Part shown: one piece after another, positions 26,542 through 35,709 of the stretch
Layout: each line of letters opens with the position of its first letter
How positions within the stretch are numbered: position 1 is the stretch's first letter
Made by a program: the position numbers and the translations under genes
Notes under the pieces: model-generated
What the model was told of the DNA's origin: nothing
The model's input: only the letters and a program-made list of their open reading frames with translations
Database searches by the model: none
From: Thraustochytrium sp. TN22
Lineage: Eukaryota; Sar; Bigyra; Thraustochytrida; Thraustochytriidae
Assembly: GCA_013306675.1 (NCBI GenBank)
Contig: JABLUY010000058.1
Location: 1 to 64,000 of the forward strand
Direction: 5' to 3'
DNA length: 64,000 nucleotides

Positions 26542-28489
26542 TCCCCCCCTCGCCCTGCACAAAGACCCGCCACTCGGAGTCGCTCTGCCGCCTTGAGCCG
26601 CCTTGCAGCCGCAAATGCATCGATGCATTCTCGTTCTGCGGCCAGCGCGCGGCCAGCGCCACAGGCTCCAGACCAGCAGCCAGCACTTCGCGCCGGCCCG
26701 CGCTGGCCCGCTCGCGGCTCGTTCCTGTCGTCCCTGGCCGCCGCGTTCTCGTCCCGGACACGAGCCAGCCTGAGAGCAACCCGCAAAAGCCAGCCGGCCG
26801 GCGCGTGCGGCGCCGCGTGCCGCTACGTACCGCGCAAGTTCGTCGAGCGCACGGCGCGCGCGAAGCTCGCGCAATCATGGCATTCTTCGAGTCTCACGGC
26901 GGTGGCCGAGGCGGCCAGCGGTTTTGCAGCGAGGCGCCGACCACGAGTCTGGACGCAGGCTGGCGTGCCACGCGCCGCGAGCCTCCTGGTCAGGGTCGTC
27001 TGCGCAGACGCGAGGTCCGAGTGCTCGGCGAACCCGAGGCACTCAGGCTACGGCGATCTGCGGCGGGGCGACTCGGAGAGCGGGTGAAGCCGGAAGAGTC
27101 ACTGAGTCAGAGGCCACGCGAGGATCGGAGGACGTGCTGTTTTAGGACTGCGCCGGACTCGGAGAGCTCTCCTGCCAATCACGGTCATCAAGGTCGAACG
27201 CCTGGCGAAGCTTGCCGCCAACATTGCATAAGCCGGGATCGATCTGGGAGCGCGCCATGATCGCCATGAACGCGACGTGGTTGAACGTATGCCAAAGCAG
27301 CGGCCAGCGGACTGGCGTAAGGAACCCGTGGCCACCAGCCAGCTGTGAGGGGGGAACGGTTGACCTGGATGCAGCGCGCTGCCAGTGCAACGCGGCGCTC
27401 TTTGGCGGCTCGACTGTTGGAAAAGTGTCGCTGGTTCTTGGGCTGGCGATCTTGCGTGCTCCTTGTCTTTATGTGGCGCTCCGATGCTGTGTGGCGCTCT
27501 CCAGCATCGGAGAACGATCCGTTCCACCCTGCAATCTAATATACTGCAACAGAGCAAATCGAGCGACGCACCGAGCATTCGCGAAGATCGCGCCGCGAGC
27601 TCTAGCTGACGGACGCGGTAGAACGAGCGCCTTGCAGGCAGCTCTGATCTGGCTGGAGTGCAGGCCGCGTGACTCGCCGGCCGCTGGGCTGGGCAGCTGG
27701 TTGCTGTACAGGCAAGTTGCAGGCGTCGGAGAGCAAACGTCATTGCACGGTGTCAGCGCAAGCTCACGGCGTCGCAAGCGGCCATCTGCAACGTCACGGT
27801 CGATGAGGTTCTCTTGAAGTGGTCGTTGGAGTCGACTCGGACCGTCTCCAGACTTGTGGGTGGCCCGGAACCTCTGTTCTCCCAGAGGTTCAGGTTCTCC
27901 TGCGCGCTGCTCCGGCGACCAATCAAACCCAGAACTCCAAAACCTCGTACCTTGGCGATCTCTCCTGCGCAGACATAGAGCACCCCGGCATCGCCGTATC
28001 CGGTGCCCATCGCGCTGGCCTGCACCAAGCCGCCCACGCACGGTTTGTGTCCTTCGAGCCCATCTGCGCGGGCCTGCAGTGGCAGCTGCTTACGTACTCC
28101 AGCGCCTCGGCTCCACAACACCCGTCTGGCTATCCTCATCATCCTCGCCCGCCGCAAGCCTTGGTATCCTTCCCGCTGACCAGCTGTCCCATTCCATCGC
28201 ACGAGAGGCCAGCCAACTCGCCGAGGCCGCTCCCGCCTGGCTTCTCTTCTCGCCCGAGCTTTCCACTCCACGTCAACAAATCGGCGGCTGCTGCGGCCGG
28301 GTCAGCATGACTTCTCTCGCGCCCCACTGCACGCCGCCACGCGCATCCGAGTCGATTCGCAGCACCGCGCGACCCCGAGCGACGTCCTCTCCGGCCTGGC
28401 CTCCCAGTGCACGCGCCCGGACGGGAAAAACCGGCGGCGCGACGCAAGTGGACGCCCGCAAGTGGAGCAAAGCGGCCGCAAAGCGCGGA
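26542..28489. other. 1.9 kb region without a recognised gene
   Basis: GC is lower between about 27170 and 28100 than around it. Short frames exist on both strands. One minus-strand stretch (about 27150-27350) translates to protein-like sequence (GGHGFLTPVRWPLLWHTFNH), but it has no ATG context and no recognised family. Nothing can be supported as a functional gene. The right end probably contains the promoter of the acidic protein gene, and an upstream in-frame ATG at 28307 lies here. Confidence 0.4.
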
Positions 28490-29467
28490 ATGGCGCCCCG
28501 ACAGGGCGGAGTCGCGCTTGCGGCGCCGCGGAGCGGCACTGGCGGCGCGGCCGTTGACGAGGCGGAGCTGGAGCCCGAGGCGGAGTCGGAGCGCGAGTTC
28601 AAGGACGCGCAGACCCCGCAGAGCGCGGGCGCGCGCGCGGGCGCGATGGGCGACGAGCCGGAGGCGCGCGCGGACGGCGGCGCGGACGCGGCCGGAGCGG
28701 CGCAGGGCGGCGCCGGCGACGCGCAGGGCGCGGAGGCGGCCGGCGAGCGGGCCGGCGAGCGCGACGCGAGCGCGGGCGCCGACGAGCGCGCCGAGGAGGG
28801 CGCCGAGGAGGGCGCGCCCGAGGGCGACAAGGGCGAGGAGAAGGAACAGGAGGGCGAGGGCCAGGGCGAGGGCGACGAGGTGGACAGGGCGCACGCGCAT
28901 GAACGCAGGGAAGCGCCGGAGCGGCAGGAGCGCGTGGTGAGGAGCAGGCACATGGTGATGCTGGACTCGAAGGTTGACCAGCCGCTGAGCAACGTGCTCA
29001 TGAACGTGCTGGACCGGCGCGGGAAAAAGATTGTGCAGCAGTTCCTCATGCACCGCGACGATCAGCACGGCAAGGTGACGCTGCGAGAGCTGCCGCACCT
29101 GGACCCGGACCGCGTCTTCTGCAAGGTCTCGGCCATCCAGCACCGGGGCAACCTGGCCAAGGTGGTCTTTCTGCTGCTCAGCGAGTACGAATACCTGCAG
29201 GATGCCTACATGGTGCGCATCATCAGCGATGGCTCCTTCGTGGACTCGGAGCTCGTGCCCAGCTCGCTCCTGCCTAGCGGCGTCGCGGATACCTACCGTG
29301 CCGACGGCGTTGCGGCTCTCGGCGCACGCGGCTTCGACCCGGTTGCCTCCGCAGCAGGGTCCACGCTCATGAGCATCTCTTCGGGTGGCCAGAATAAGCG
29401 CACCGCCTCGGAGGACGGCCTGCTCCAGTCAGAGCCGTCCAAGCGCGCGTGCCCGCCGCCGTCTTGA
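28490..29467 (+). CDS. acidic protein with conserved-looking C-terminal domain
   Basis: 325 residues from ATG 28490; an in-frame ATG at 28307 would add 61 residues of basic low complexity and cannot be excluded. Residues about 15-145 are Ala/Glu/Gly/Asp low complexity, strongly acidic. From about 150 the composition becomes that of a folded domain: RSRHMVMLDSKVDQPLSNVL, NVLDRRGKKIVQQFLMHRDD, VFCKVSAIQHRGNLAKVVF, LLLSEYEYLQDAYMVRIISD. A Ser/Lys tail with KRTASEDG and PSKRACPPPS ends it. The basic patch KR near the end could be a nuclear signal. Family not recognised. Confidence 0.6.
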   Translation: MAPRQGGVALAAPRSGTGGAAVDEAELEPEAESEREFKDAQTPQSAGARAGAMGDEPEARADGGADAAGAAQGGAGDAQGAEAAGERAGERDASAGADERAEEGAEEGAPEGDKGEEKEQEGEGQGEGDEVDRAHAHERREAPERQERVVRSRHMVMLDSKVDQPLSNVLMNVLDRRGKKIVQQFLMHRDDQHGKVTLRELPHLDPDRVFCKVSAIQHRGNLAKVVFLLLSEYEYLQDAYMVRIISDGSFVDSELVPSSLLPSGVADTYRADGVAALGARGFDPVASAAGSTLMSISSGGQNKRTASEDGLLQSEPSKRACPPPS

Positions 29468-29940
29468 GCGTCGCTCGAAGAGGAACAAGGCTTTCACGTC
29501 ACGCCTGCACGGCAGCTAGTTGAAAACCTCGCTCGCTCGACCTCGGTGACGTACGCAAATGTATCCACTTGAGGCATGGCGGTGCACGCTTTTTCTCCAC
29601 CAACACGCCGACTAGCGCTGCCCGTGGCAAGCACAGGGTCCTCGGCCCAGCGAATGGGTTCTGCCTGGGCCGAGAGAGACCGCACCAGCATCGGCGCAGC
29701 GATGCGCTATGAACATGTGCGCGGAGATCGTCGCGAACCGCTTTGTTGCGGCGCGCGCGCGCGTACATGAATGATGCGTATGCATGCTTATGCATGCATG
29801 CATAACTGGCAGGTGAAGCTTGGTCGGGTGGATGCCAGTGGACGTAGGATGGACAGCACGATTCGTTCGCGCAGGACGTGCCACTTTCCTGCATCACAAC
29901 TCAAGGAGTAAGAAATTATGTCGAATCTTCACGAAACAGC
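29468..29940. other. convergent intergenic region
   Basis: Between the acidic protein gene and the P4-ATPase gene. It has an ATGCAT-rich palindromic tract at about 29765-29805, unusually AT-rich for this window. No gene supported. Confidence 0.4.
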
Positions 29941-32900
29941 CTACACGAGTTCGATGTGTAGATTGCGTTGCGAGCCACCGTCGGAGTCGACGGCGAGCGA
30001 AGCGGATGACGAGATGCGGTGGAGCTGCACGAAACGCTGCCGCGGGGTGCGCGAGTTCGTGGGCGTCGGCGGTGCGGAGCCTTGGACTTGGGCACGCGAC
30101 GGCAGGGGGAGGCCGAGGACAAGGCACTCCTGTAGCACGTGATCGAGGCGCGGCGCGAAGGCCCGGCGCCAACCCTTGGCGGCGAAGTCGCGCGCCAGAC
30201 AGGCGACAAAGGCAAGGCCACCGACCGCCCAGGAGGCTGGGTTTTGCACGACGGCAGAGAAGACGCCGAGCCAGACGAACCCCCACTCGGCGCCGACGCG
30301 CAGAAAGAACGGGCGTTGCAGCGCCATGGCGACCAGGGGCCAGAGCACGAGCGTGAGCCACCAGGCGAGGTGGTCGATGGCGCGCCAGCGGGCGAGCTCG
30401 AAGAAGATTTTGCAGTTGGCGATGAGGATGACGAGAGTGAGCACGAGGCAGCCCTGCTCCCAGAGGTCATAGTCGCGCGCGGGCCAGAGCAGCGCGACGC
30501 ACAAAAAGATGACGAGCGCGTGCCAGAGGCCATTGAGGATCCATTGCCAAAAGACGCGCGCCGTGAAAAGCTTGTTGTGCAGACCGAGCCCGTAGAGCGG
30601 CGGGTAGGCCAGCAGGACATCGGCCGGCAGGTCCTGGTCCAAAATGGCGAGCAAAAACGAGGGCGCCATGGTGAAGACCAGGTTAAAGCACTGCAGGCCG
30701 GGCTCGATGTAGTACTTTTGGCCGGACCAGCCGTTGTAGGACGCGTAAAGCGCCTGCGCGCCCGTCAGCATGATGTTCTTGTAAAACGTGAAGAGGATGA
30801 GCTTCGCCATGCGCCGGTAGTTGAGGCGGCCGTGCACGAGAAGCAAGCGTGCCAGAAAGCGGAACTGCGCAATGGAGTATTCGGCCGAGTTGGCCGCCTG
30901 CATGCCCTCGGCGGCGATGATTCCCACTCCGACGTGCGCAGCCTGGATCATGGGCACGTCGTTGGCTCCGTCGCCGATGGCCAGCGTCTGGCCGGCCAGG
31001 CCGCGCTCCTGCTTGCAGCGCTTTACGAAGGCGACGAGCGCCGCCTTTTGACTCGGCGAGCTGCGGCAGGCCACCACGGCGCGGCAGCGACGCGCGCTGA
31101 GCTCCCACAGCGCAGTCGGCGCCTCCATGAGCGCCGCATCGATGGCGCGGCCCTCCAACACGAGCGCGAGGTCGTCCTGGCCCGGTCCGTTGGCCAGCTG
31201 CGCCAGCTCGGCCGCCACCTCGTCAGCCTGCGCGCTCGCGAGGCGCATCACCTCGACCTCGTCCGGAAACAGGTTGCAAGCGTACCCGATGTTGACGGCC
31301 GTCTCCAGCTTGTCGCCAGTCAACATCCAGATGCGCATGCCAGCCTCGCCCAGCTGCTCGAGCGCCTCCGGCACGCCGTCTTGCAGGCGGTCCTCGATCG
31401 CCGCCACGCCCAGCAGGTCGAGGTCGCGCTCCAGCTCGTCCATGAGCTTGTCGATGCCATTGGCCTCGCCGCGCTTGCGGCGCGCAAGCTCGCCCACGTC
31501 AGAGCGAGCCGCGGCGAAGCGGAACTCCCAACGCTCCAGGTCCTCAAAGTCCAGCTCGCGCTGCGCAACGACCAGCGTGCGCAAGCCCTCCTCGGCATAG
31601 CGGTGCAGGTCCGCCGCGGTGGCTGCCCGGACATGCGCATGGTCGCCGCCATCGCGGCCACCACCATTGTGGTTGTCCCGGAGACGCGCGAAAATGACGT
31701 CGTCCGCGCCCTTGCACAGGAGGAGAATGCGACGCGACTCGGCATCGCGAACGATGACGGACATGCGGCGGCGCGCCGAGGTGAAGCCCAGTACGTGTAG
31801 GATCTCGAAGGTGCGTACGCGAGTGGCGTGCTCGCCGCGGTACGCAAGAGAGGCCACCTGCAGGTCGGCGTCCTGGGACCGGCCGCGGAACTCGATGCCA
31901 AATTGCGCAGCGGCGCTTACGAGCGCCTGCTCCTCGGGCGAGGCCGCCGAGAGCCGCACCTGGCCCGTCGCGCGGCCCGTTTCGTCATGCACACGCTCCA
32001 GCATGACCTCATGGCAGAGCGCCAGGGCCGAGAAGAAGGCGTACAGCGTGCCCTCCCCGAATTGCACCTCTCGCTCCATGGCTGCGGCCAGAGGCTGCGT
32101 CGGGTCATCGATGAAGTGGAAAAAGGGCGCCCGCCGCGCGGGCAGCTGCGCCATCTCTTGGCGAAGGCGCTCCGCTTCGGCGGCGCGCCCGCTGCGCTCC
32201 AGGGAGGTGAGGCCGATGGTCGTGCTACCCAGACCGAATGAGCGGCCCGCCACGCTGCATTTGCGGAATTCCATCACGTTGGTAGTCAGCGTACCGGTTT
32301 TATCCGTAAAGATATGGTCCACCTGGCCGAGCGCGTCGTTTAGGTCCATGGAGCGCACGCACAGCGGAACCACGAGGTCTTCGTCCTCATCATGCGCGCC
32401 TGGTACCAGTGGCGGCGGACTCGGACTCACGCGACGGTTCGCCTCGTGCGTGTTCTCGCTGCCGCTGCTGCTGCTGCTGCTCCCGCTGCTGCTCCCGTTC
32501 GCCTCGCCGGCCTCGGGCGGCACCATGGTCGACGAGGGAGCCGAGACGTCGAGCAGCGCGGCACGGCACCACATGTTCTGGTCGAGCATCATGAGCTGTG
32601 ACTGAAAGAAGCGCGCGAACTTCATGGCAACGTAGAGCGCAATGGGGATCATGTTGGCAATAAGCAGGAAGAAGGTGAGCGCGCGGCTGATGAACTTGGC
32701 GGCCTCGAAGCCGCCGAGCGACAGGTAGTAGGCCGCCTCCCCGTGTGCCGTGTACCAGCTGCGGCTGAGAGCCGCGAGAAGGATGCTGAGCGCGATCTCA
32801 AAGACGAGGAAGCGCCACAGGTAGCGGTTCACCTTGAGGTCCAAGTCGCTCAGCTTGGCGCGCGTGCCGGAGGAGCTCATGAGGATTTTGGTGTCGTGGC

Positions 32901-33990
32901 CGCAGTTGAGCACGAGCCCGCACACCACGTTGGTGTTGCGCACGACGCAACCGCGCAGTAGGAGGTGGTCCACAGCGATAGGGCGCTCCACAGCGACGCC
33001 ATCGGCGGTGCGCAGCGTGGCGAAGCCGTCAAAGGAGTCGATCTGCGCGTCCGGTTGCTGAAACTCAACCTCGCCGCGCAGCGCGCAGAGCTCCTCGCCG
33101 GACATGCCAATGCCGGATGCCGCGAGCGCGTGGCGCAGCTTGAGGTTGGTCTCGCCATCCAGCGACTTGGTCTCCACGAAGCACTGGCCATCTTCGCTGG
33201 AGCTGGCCAAGACGACCATGTCGGCCGGCACGGCCTCGCGGTTGCGCAGACATAGAATGTCGCCGGCGCGAACCTGCGCCCAGGCGCAGGCGCGGAAGCT
33301 GCCGCCCGACTCGAGTCGCAGTACCTGCGAGGTGTTGGCCACGCGATCATCGCGGTGTCGCTGGCGGTCCTCGAGCACAAGCGCCACCGCCTCCACAAAG
33401 AGCACGGTGGCGAGCGGCAGCGCATTGTACGGGATGCCCTGCGTGATGGAGATGGCCGGAAGCGCCTGTAGTAGACAAACCACGAGGAAGTAGGCGTTGG
33501 CGAACTTGGACAGCGCTTCCACCACGAACTTGGGCACGAACGAGTACCACGTGTACTTGGCCGTCGACACGCGGTTCGACGCATGCCTAGCGCCAGGCGC
33601 GTGCGTGCGCTCCGCGTCGTTCACCACGACGCGCCGCGGGCCCTCGCCGCGCCGCCGTCGCCTGCCGGCCCCTGCCAGCCTCCTCAGGCAGAACCACGCC
33701 GACCCGCACGGCCCGTGCGCATGCACCACCTCTTCTCGCCGCAGGTCCTGCTGCTCCTCCTGCTGCACGCGCACCGCGCTCCGGAGCCTGCCCTGCTGGC
33801 CGTGGTGCTGCTCGTGGTTCGCGCCAGGATGCTGCTGCCGGCCGCTCAGCAACGCCTCGGGGGAGCGCGGCGACGCCGGCGCGGCGCCCACCTCGAGCGC
33901 CTGCATCGCGCCGCCCCGGGGCCCCGCGCGCGGCCGCCGATCCGGCTTTGCGGGCGCCGAGCCCGAGGCGGCGGACTGCGTCATGGTCAT
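29941..33990 (-). CDS. P4-type ATPase (phospholipid flippase)
   Basis: 1349 residues. P4-ATPases flip aminophospholipids to the cytosolic leaflet of the plasma membrane, Golgi or endosomes, usually with a CDC50 partner. Motifs in order: RRVVVNDAE and NRVSTAKYTWYSFVPK before helix 1, SLDGETNLK (actuator domain, about residue 280), DKTGTLTTNVMEF with the phosphorylated D563, KGADDVIF, MLTGDKLETAVNIG, GDGANDVPMIQAAHVGVGI near 1007, then five to six C-terminal helices starting FTFYKN. An insert after helix 4 holds a Ser/Gly tract (about 490-520). The N-terminal 130 residues are basic and Gln/Arg-rich. The start is shared with a divergent gene 128 bp away. Confidence 0.95.
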   Translation of the reverse strand: MTMTQSAASGSAPAKPDRRPRAGPRGGAMQALEVGAAPASPRSPEALLSGRQQHPGANHEQHHGQQGRLRSAVRVQQEEQQDLRREEVVHAHGPCGSAWFCLRRLAGAGRRRRRGEGPRRVVVNDAERTHAPGARHASNRVSTAKYTWYSFVPKFVVEALSKFANAYFLVVCLLQALPAISITQGIPYNALPLATVLFVEAVALVLEDRQRHRDDRVANTSQVLRLESGGSFRACAWAQVRAGDILCLRNREAVPADMVVLASSSEDGQCFVETKSLDGETNLKLRHALAASGIGMSGEELCALRGEVEFQQPDAQIDSFDGFATLRTADGVAVERPIAVDHLLLRGCVVRNTNVVCGLVLNCGHDTKILMSSSGTRAKLSDLDLKVNRYLWRFLVFEIALSILLAALSRSWYTAHGEAAYYLSLGGFEAAKFISRALTFFLLIANMIPIALYVAMKFARFFQSQLMMLDQNMWCRAALLDVSAPSSTMVPPEAGEANGSSSGSSSSSSGSENTHEANRRVSPSPPPLVPGAHDEDEDLVVPLCVRSMDLNDALGQVDHIFTDKTGTLTTNVMEFRKCSVAGRSFGLGSTTIGLTSLERSGRAAEAERLRQEMAQLPARRAPFFHFIDDPTQPLAAAMEREVQFGEGTLYAFFSALALCHEVMLERVHDETGRATGQVRLSAASPEEQALVSAAAQFGIEFRGRSQDADLQVASLAYRGEHATRVRTFEILHVLGFTSARRRMSVIVRDAESRRILLLCKGADDVIFARLRDNHNGGGRDGGDHAHVRAATAADLHRYAEEGLRTLVVAQRELDFEDLERWEFRFAAARSDVGELARRKRGEANGIDKLMDELERDLDLLGVAAIEDRLQDGVPEALEQLGEAGMRIWMLTGDKLETAVNIGYACNLFPDEVEVMRLASAQADEVAAELAQLANGPGQDDLALVLEGRAIDAALMEAPTALWELSARRCRAVVACRSSPSQKAALVAFVKRCKQERGLAGQTLAIGDGANDVPMIQAAHVGVGIIAAEGMQAANSAEYSIAQFRFLARLLLVHGRLNYRRMAKLILFTFYKNIMLTGAQALYASYNGWSGQKYYIEPGLQCFNLVFTMAPSFLLAILDQDLPADVLLAYPPLYGLGLHNKLFTARVFWQWILNGLWHALVIFLCVALLWPARDYDLWEQGCLVLTLVILIANCKIFFELARWRAIDHLAWWLTLVLWPLVAMALQRPFFLRVGAEWGFVWLGVFSAVVQNPASWAVGGLAFVACLARDFAAKGWRRAFAPRLDHVLQECLVLGLPLPSRAQVQGSAPPTPTNSRTPRQRFVQLHRISSSASLAVDSDGGSQRNLHIELV

Positions 33991-34118
33991 GGCCGCGGCG
34001 CTGACTGCGAGCTGGTCAGCCTGGTGCGCCTCGCGCGTCGGGCTCGAGGCGGGCGGCTCGAGGCTGGGCAGAACCGCAGCGCGGCGCGGTCGCGCCGGCG
34101 CGACGAAAAGGCGGGAGC
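33991..34118. promoter_or_regulatory. 128-bp bidirectional promoter region
   Basis: Start codons of the P4-ATPase (minus) and the GGCT-methyltransferase fusion (plus) are only 128 bases apart, so both 5' UTRs and promoters must lie within it or overlap the genes. No core motif is recognisable; the sequence is GC-rich. Confidence 0.5.
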
Positions 34119-34652
34119 ATGGCGGAGCGGAGGGCCGGCCGCGTGTTCACGTACGGCACGCTGATGCGCGGGTACTACAACCACCAGTTCCTGTCGTCCG
34201 CGAGCCGCGCCGTGAGGCTCGGCGTGGCGCTGACGTGCGAGCGGTACCATCTCGGCGTGGGAGGGCCGTTCATGATCCCGTTTCTGCAGCACGCACCGGC
34301 GGAGGCAGGCGATGACCCAGCCGCGGCGCGCGAGATCCGCGGCGAGGTGTACGAGGTGGACGAGCCGACGCTGGCGATGCTAGACCGCCTGGAAGGCGTG
34401 CCGCATCAGTATCTGCGCGAGACGACGCAGGTGCGGCTCGAGGGCCGCGATCAGACGCTGGAGTGCTTTGTCTACGTCAAGACGGAGCCGGCGCCCAACC
34501 TGCTTGCGCAGCCCGCACTCGAGGCGTACACCTTGGCGCTTCACCACGCCTACACGCCGCCGCCGCTGAGGTCCGGGCAGAGAGAGGCGCTTGTTCCGCC
34601 GCGCGAAGAGCCCGCCGGCAGCTTCGCGCATGTCTGTAGCGGTACTCGGCCT

Positions 34653-34712
<60 letters not shown>

Positions 34713-35192
34713 GGCAGCGTTAGCATGGCTGGGCCGGCCGTCTGGCAGGCATTCGTCGCGCAGCTGAGTGATTGCGTTAAAGAGGCCGTTCTGGAGGTGG
34801 GCTGCGGCGCGGATGCACCCGTGCTCGCGGCGCTGGGCGCACGTGCGCAAGTGACTTGCGTTGACGCCGCCCAGGACGCCCTCTCTGCCGCCGAGGCGCG
34901 CTTCGGCGCCGATGCTGCGACCTACGTTTGTGCGGATGTGGCCGACCTTTACGAGCGCTTCCCACGCAGCTCCTTTCGCGGTGCGGTCTGTCTTGGCGTA
35001 CTGCACGAGGTCCCAGAGGCGCTCCATTTCCACTGCTTGCGACTTCTGACTTCGCTCGCCGACAAGGCTGTGTTGGTGAACTGGCCCACGTCTGCAGACG
35101 CTTCCTTTCGCCGCTTTTTGAGTGATCTCGACCTCAAGCCGCACCCAGATTCAAGCCCTGATGCAATTCTGCTATTGCTGCCTGACTCCTGA
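34119..35192 (+). CDS. GGCT/AIG2-like cyclotransferase fused to a SAM-dependent methyltransferase by a poly-Ser linker
   Basis: 357 residues. Residues about 8-145 are an AIG2/GGACT-like gamma-glutamylcyclotransferase fold: VFTYGTLMRGYYNHQFL is the substrate-loop signature, LDRLEGVPHQYLRE carries the likely catalytic glutamate, and EVYEVDEPTLAML is the conserved strand. Such enzymes release 5-oxoproline from gamma-glutamyl compounds. A run of about 20 serines encoded by AGC repeats (34652-34711) follows. Residues about 205-357 are a small Rossmann methyltransferase: motif I VLEVGCGADAP near 225, acidic CVDAAQ at the end of strand 2, CADVADL, and GVLHEVPEAL. The methyl acceptor is unknown. The combination is unusual. 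The gene is divergent from the P4-ATPase and intronless. Confidence 0.75.
34652..34711 (+). repeat. AGC trinucleotide repeat encoding poly-Ser
   Basis: About 20 uninterrupted AGC units inside the fusion gene. Pure codon repetition suggests recent expansion and likely length variation between strains. Confidence 0.9.
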
Positions 35193-35709
35193 ACAACCTG
35201 AAACTTTCGAGCGTGGCTATCTTGCATTCAGTTCGAAGCCAGTGCGTCAGCAGACTCAGCACACGGTGAAAGATGTGTGTGGGGTGGGGTGTACCACTGA
35301 AACGAGGCCGCGCTCCGAACTCCTTGTGTGCACGTATGCACCCGGACGAGTGGGAGCGTCGACCTGACTGACACGAACGAAGACTTGTGATGTGATGTGA
35401 CAATGAGTCGGAGGGTCAGACAGGACAGACAGAAGCACAGAGAGAAGCACAGACATACAGAATACAAACAGACGCTGCTTGCAATGTATGGCGGATTGTC
35501 AAACAAGTCTTGCTTCGGCGGTGTTGCACGTTGCAATCGCATGTCACCTTGCAACAAGTTGATGTAAGCATTTGGCGGCATGACCACAAGAATACATTGA
35601 CTTATCACAACGCGTGTCGCGAATAGGGAAAAAGGCGTATGACAGAGAGTGCTCTCGGAAAAAGAGCACGCTGGTAGGCAGGCTGGCTGGCTGGGTGCAA
35701 TGACTTGAC
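35193..35709. other. convergent intergenic region, lower GC
   Basis: 517 bases between the stop codons of the fusion gene and the ESS transporter, with ACAGACAGA-type short repeats near 35420-35470. Probably both 3' UTRs; no gene seen. Confidence 0.4.
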
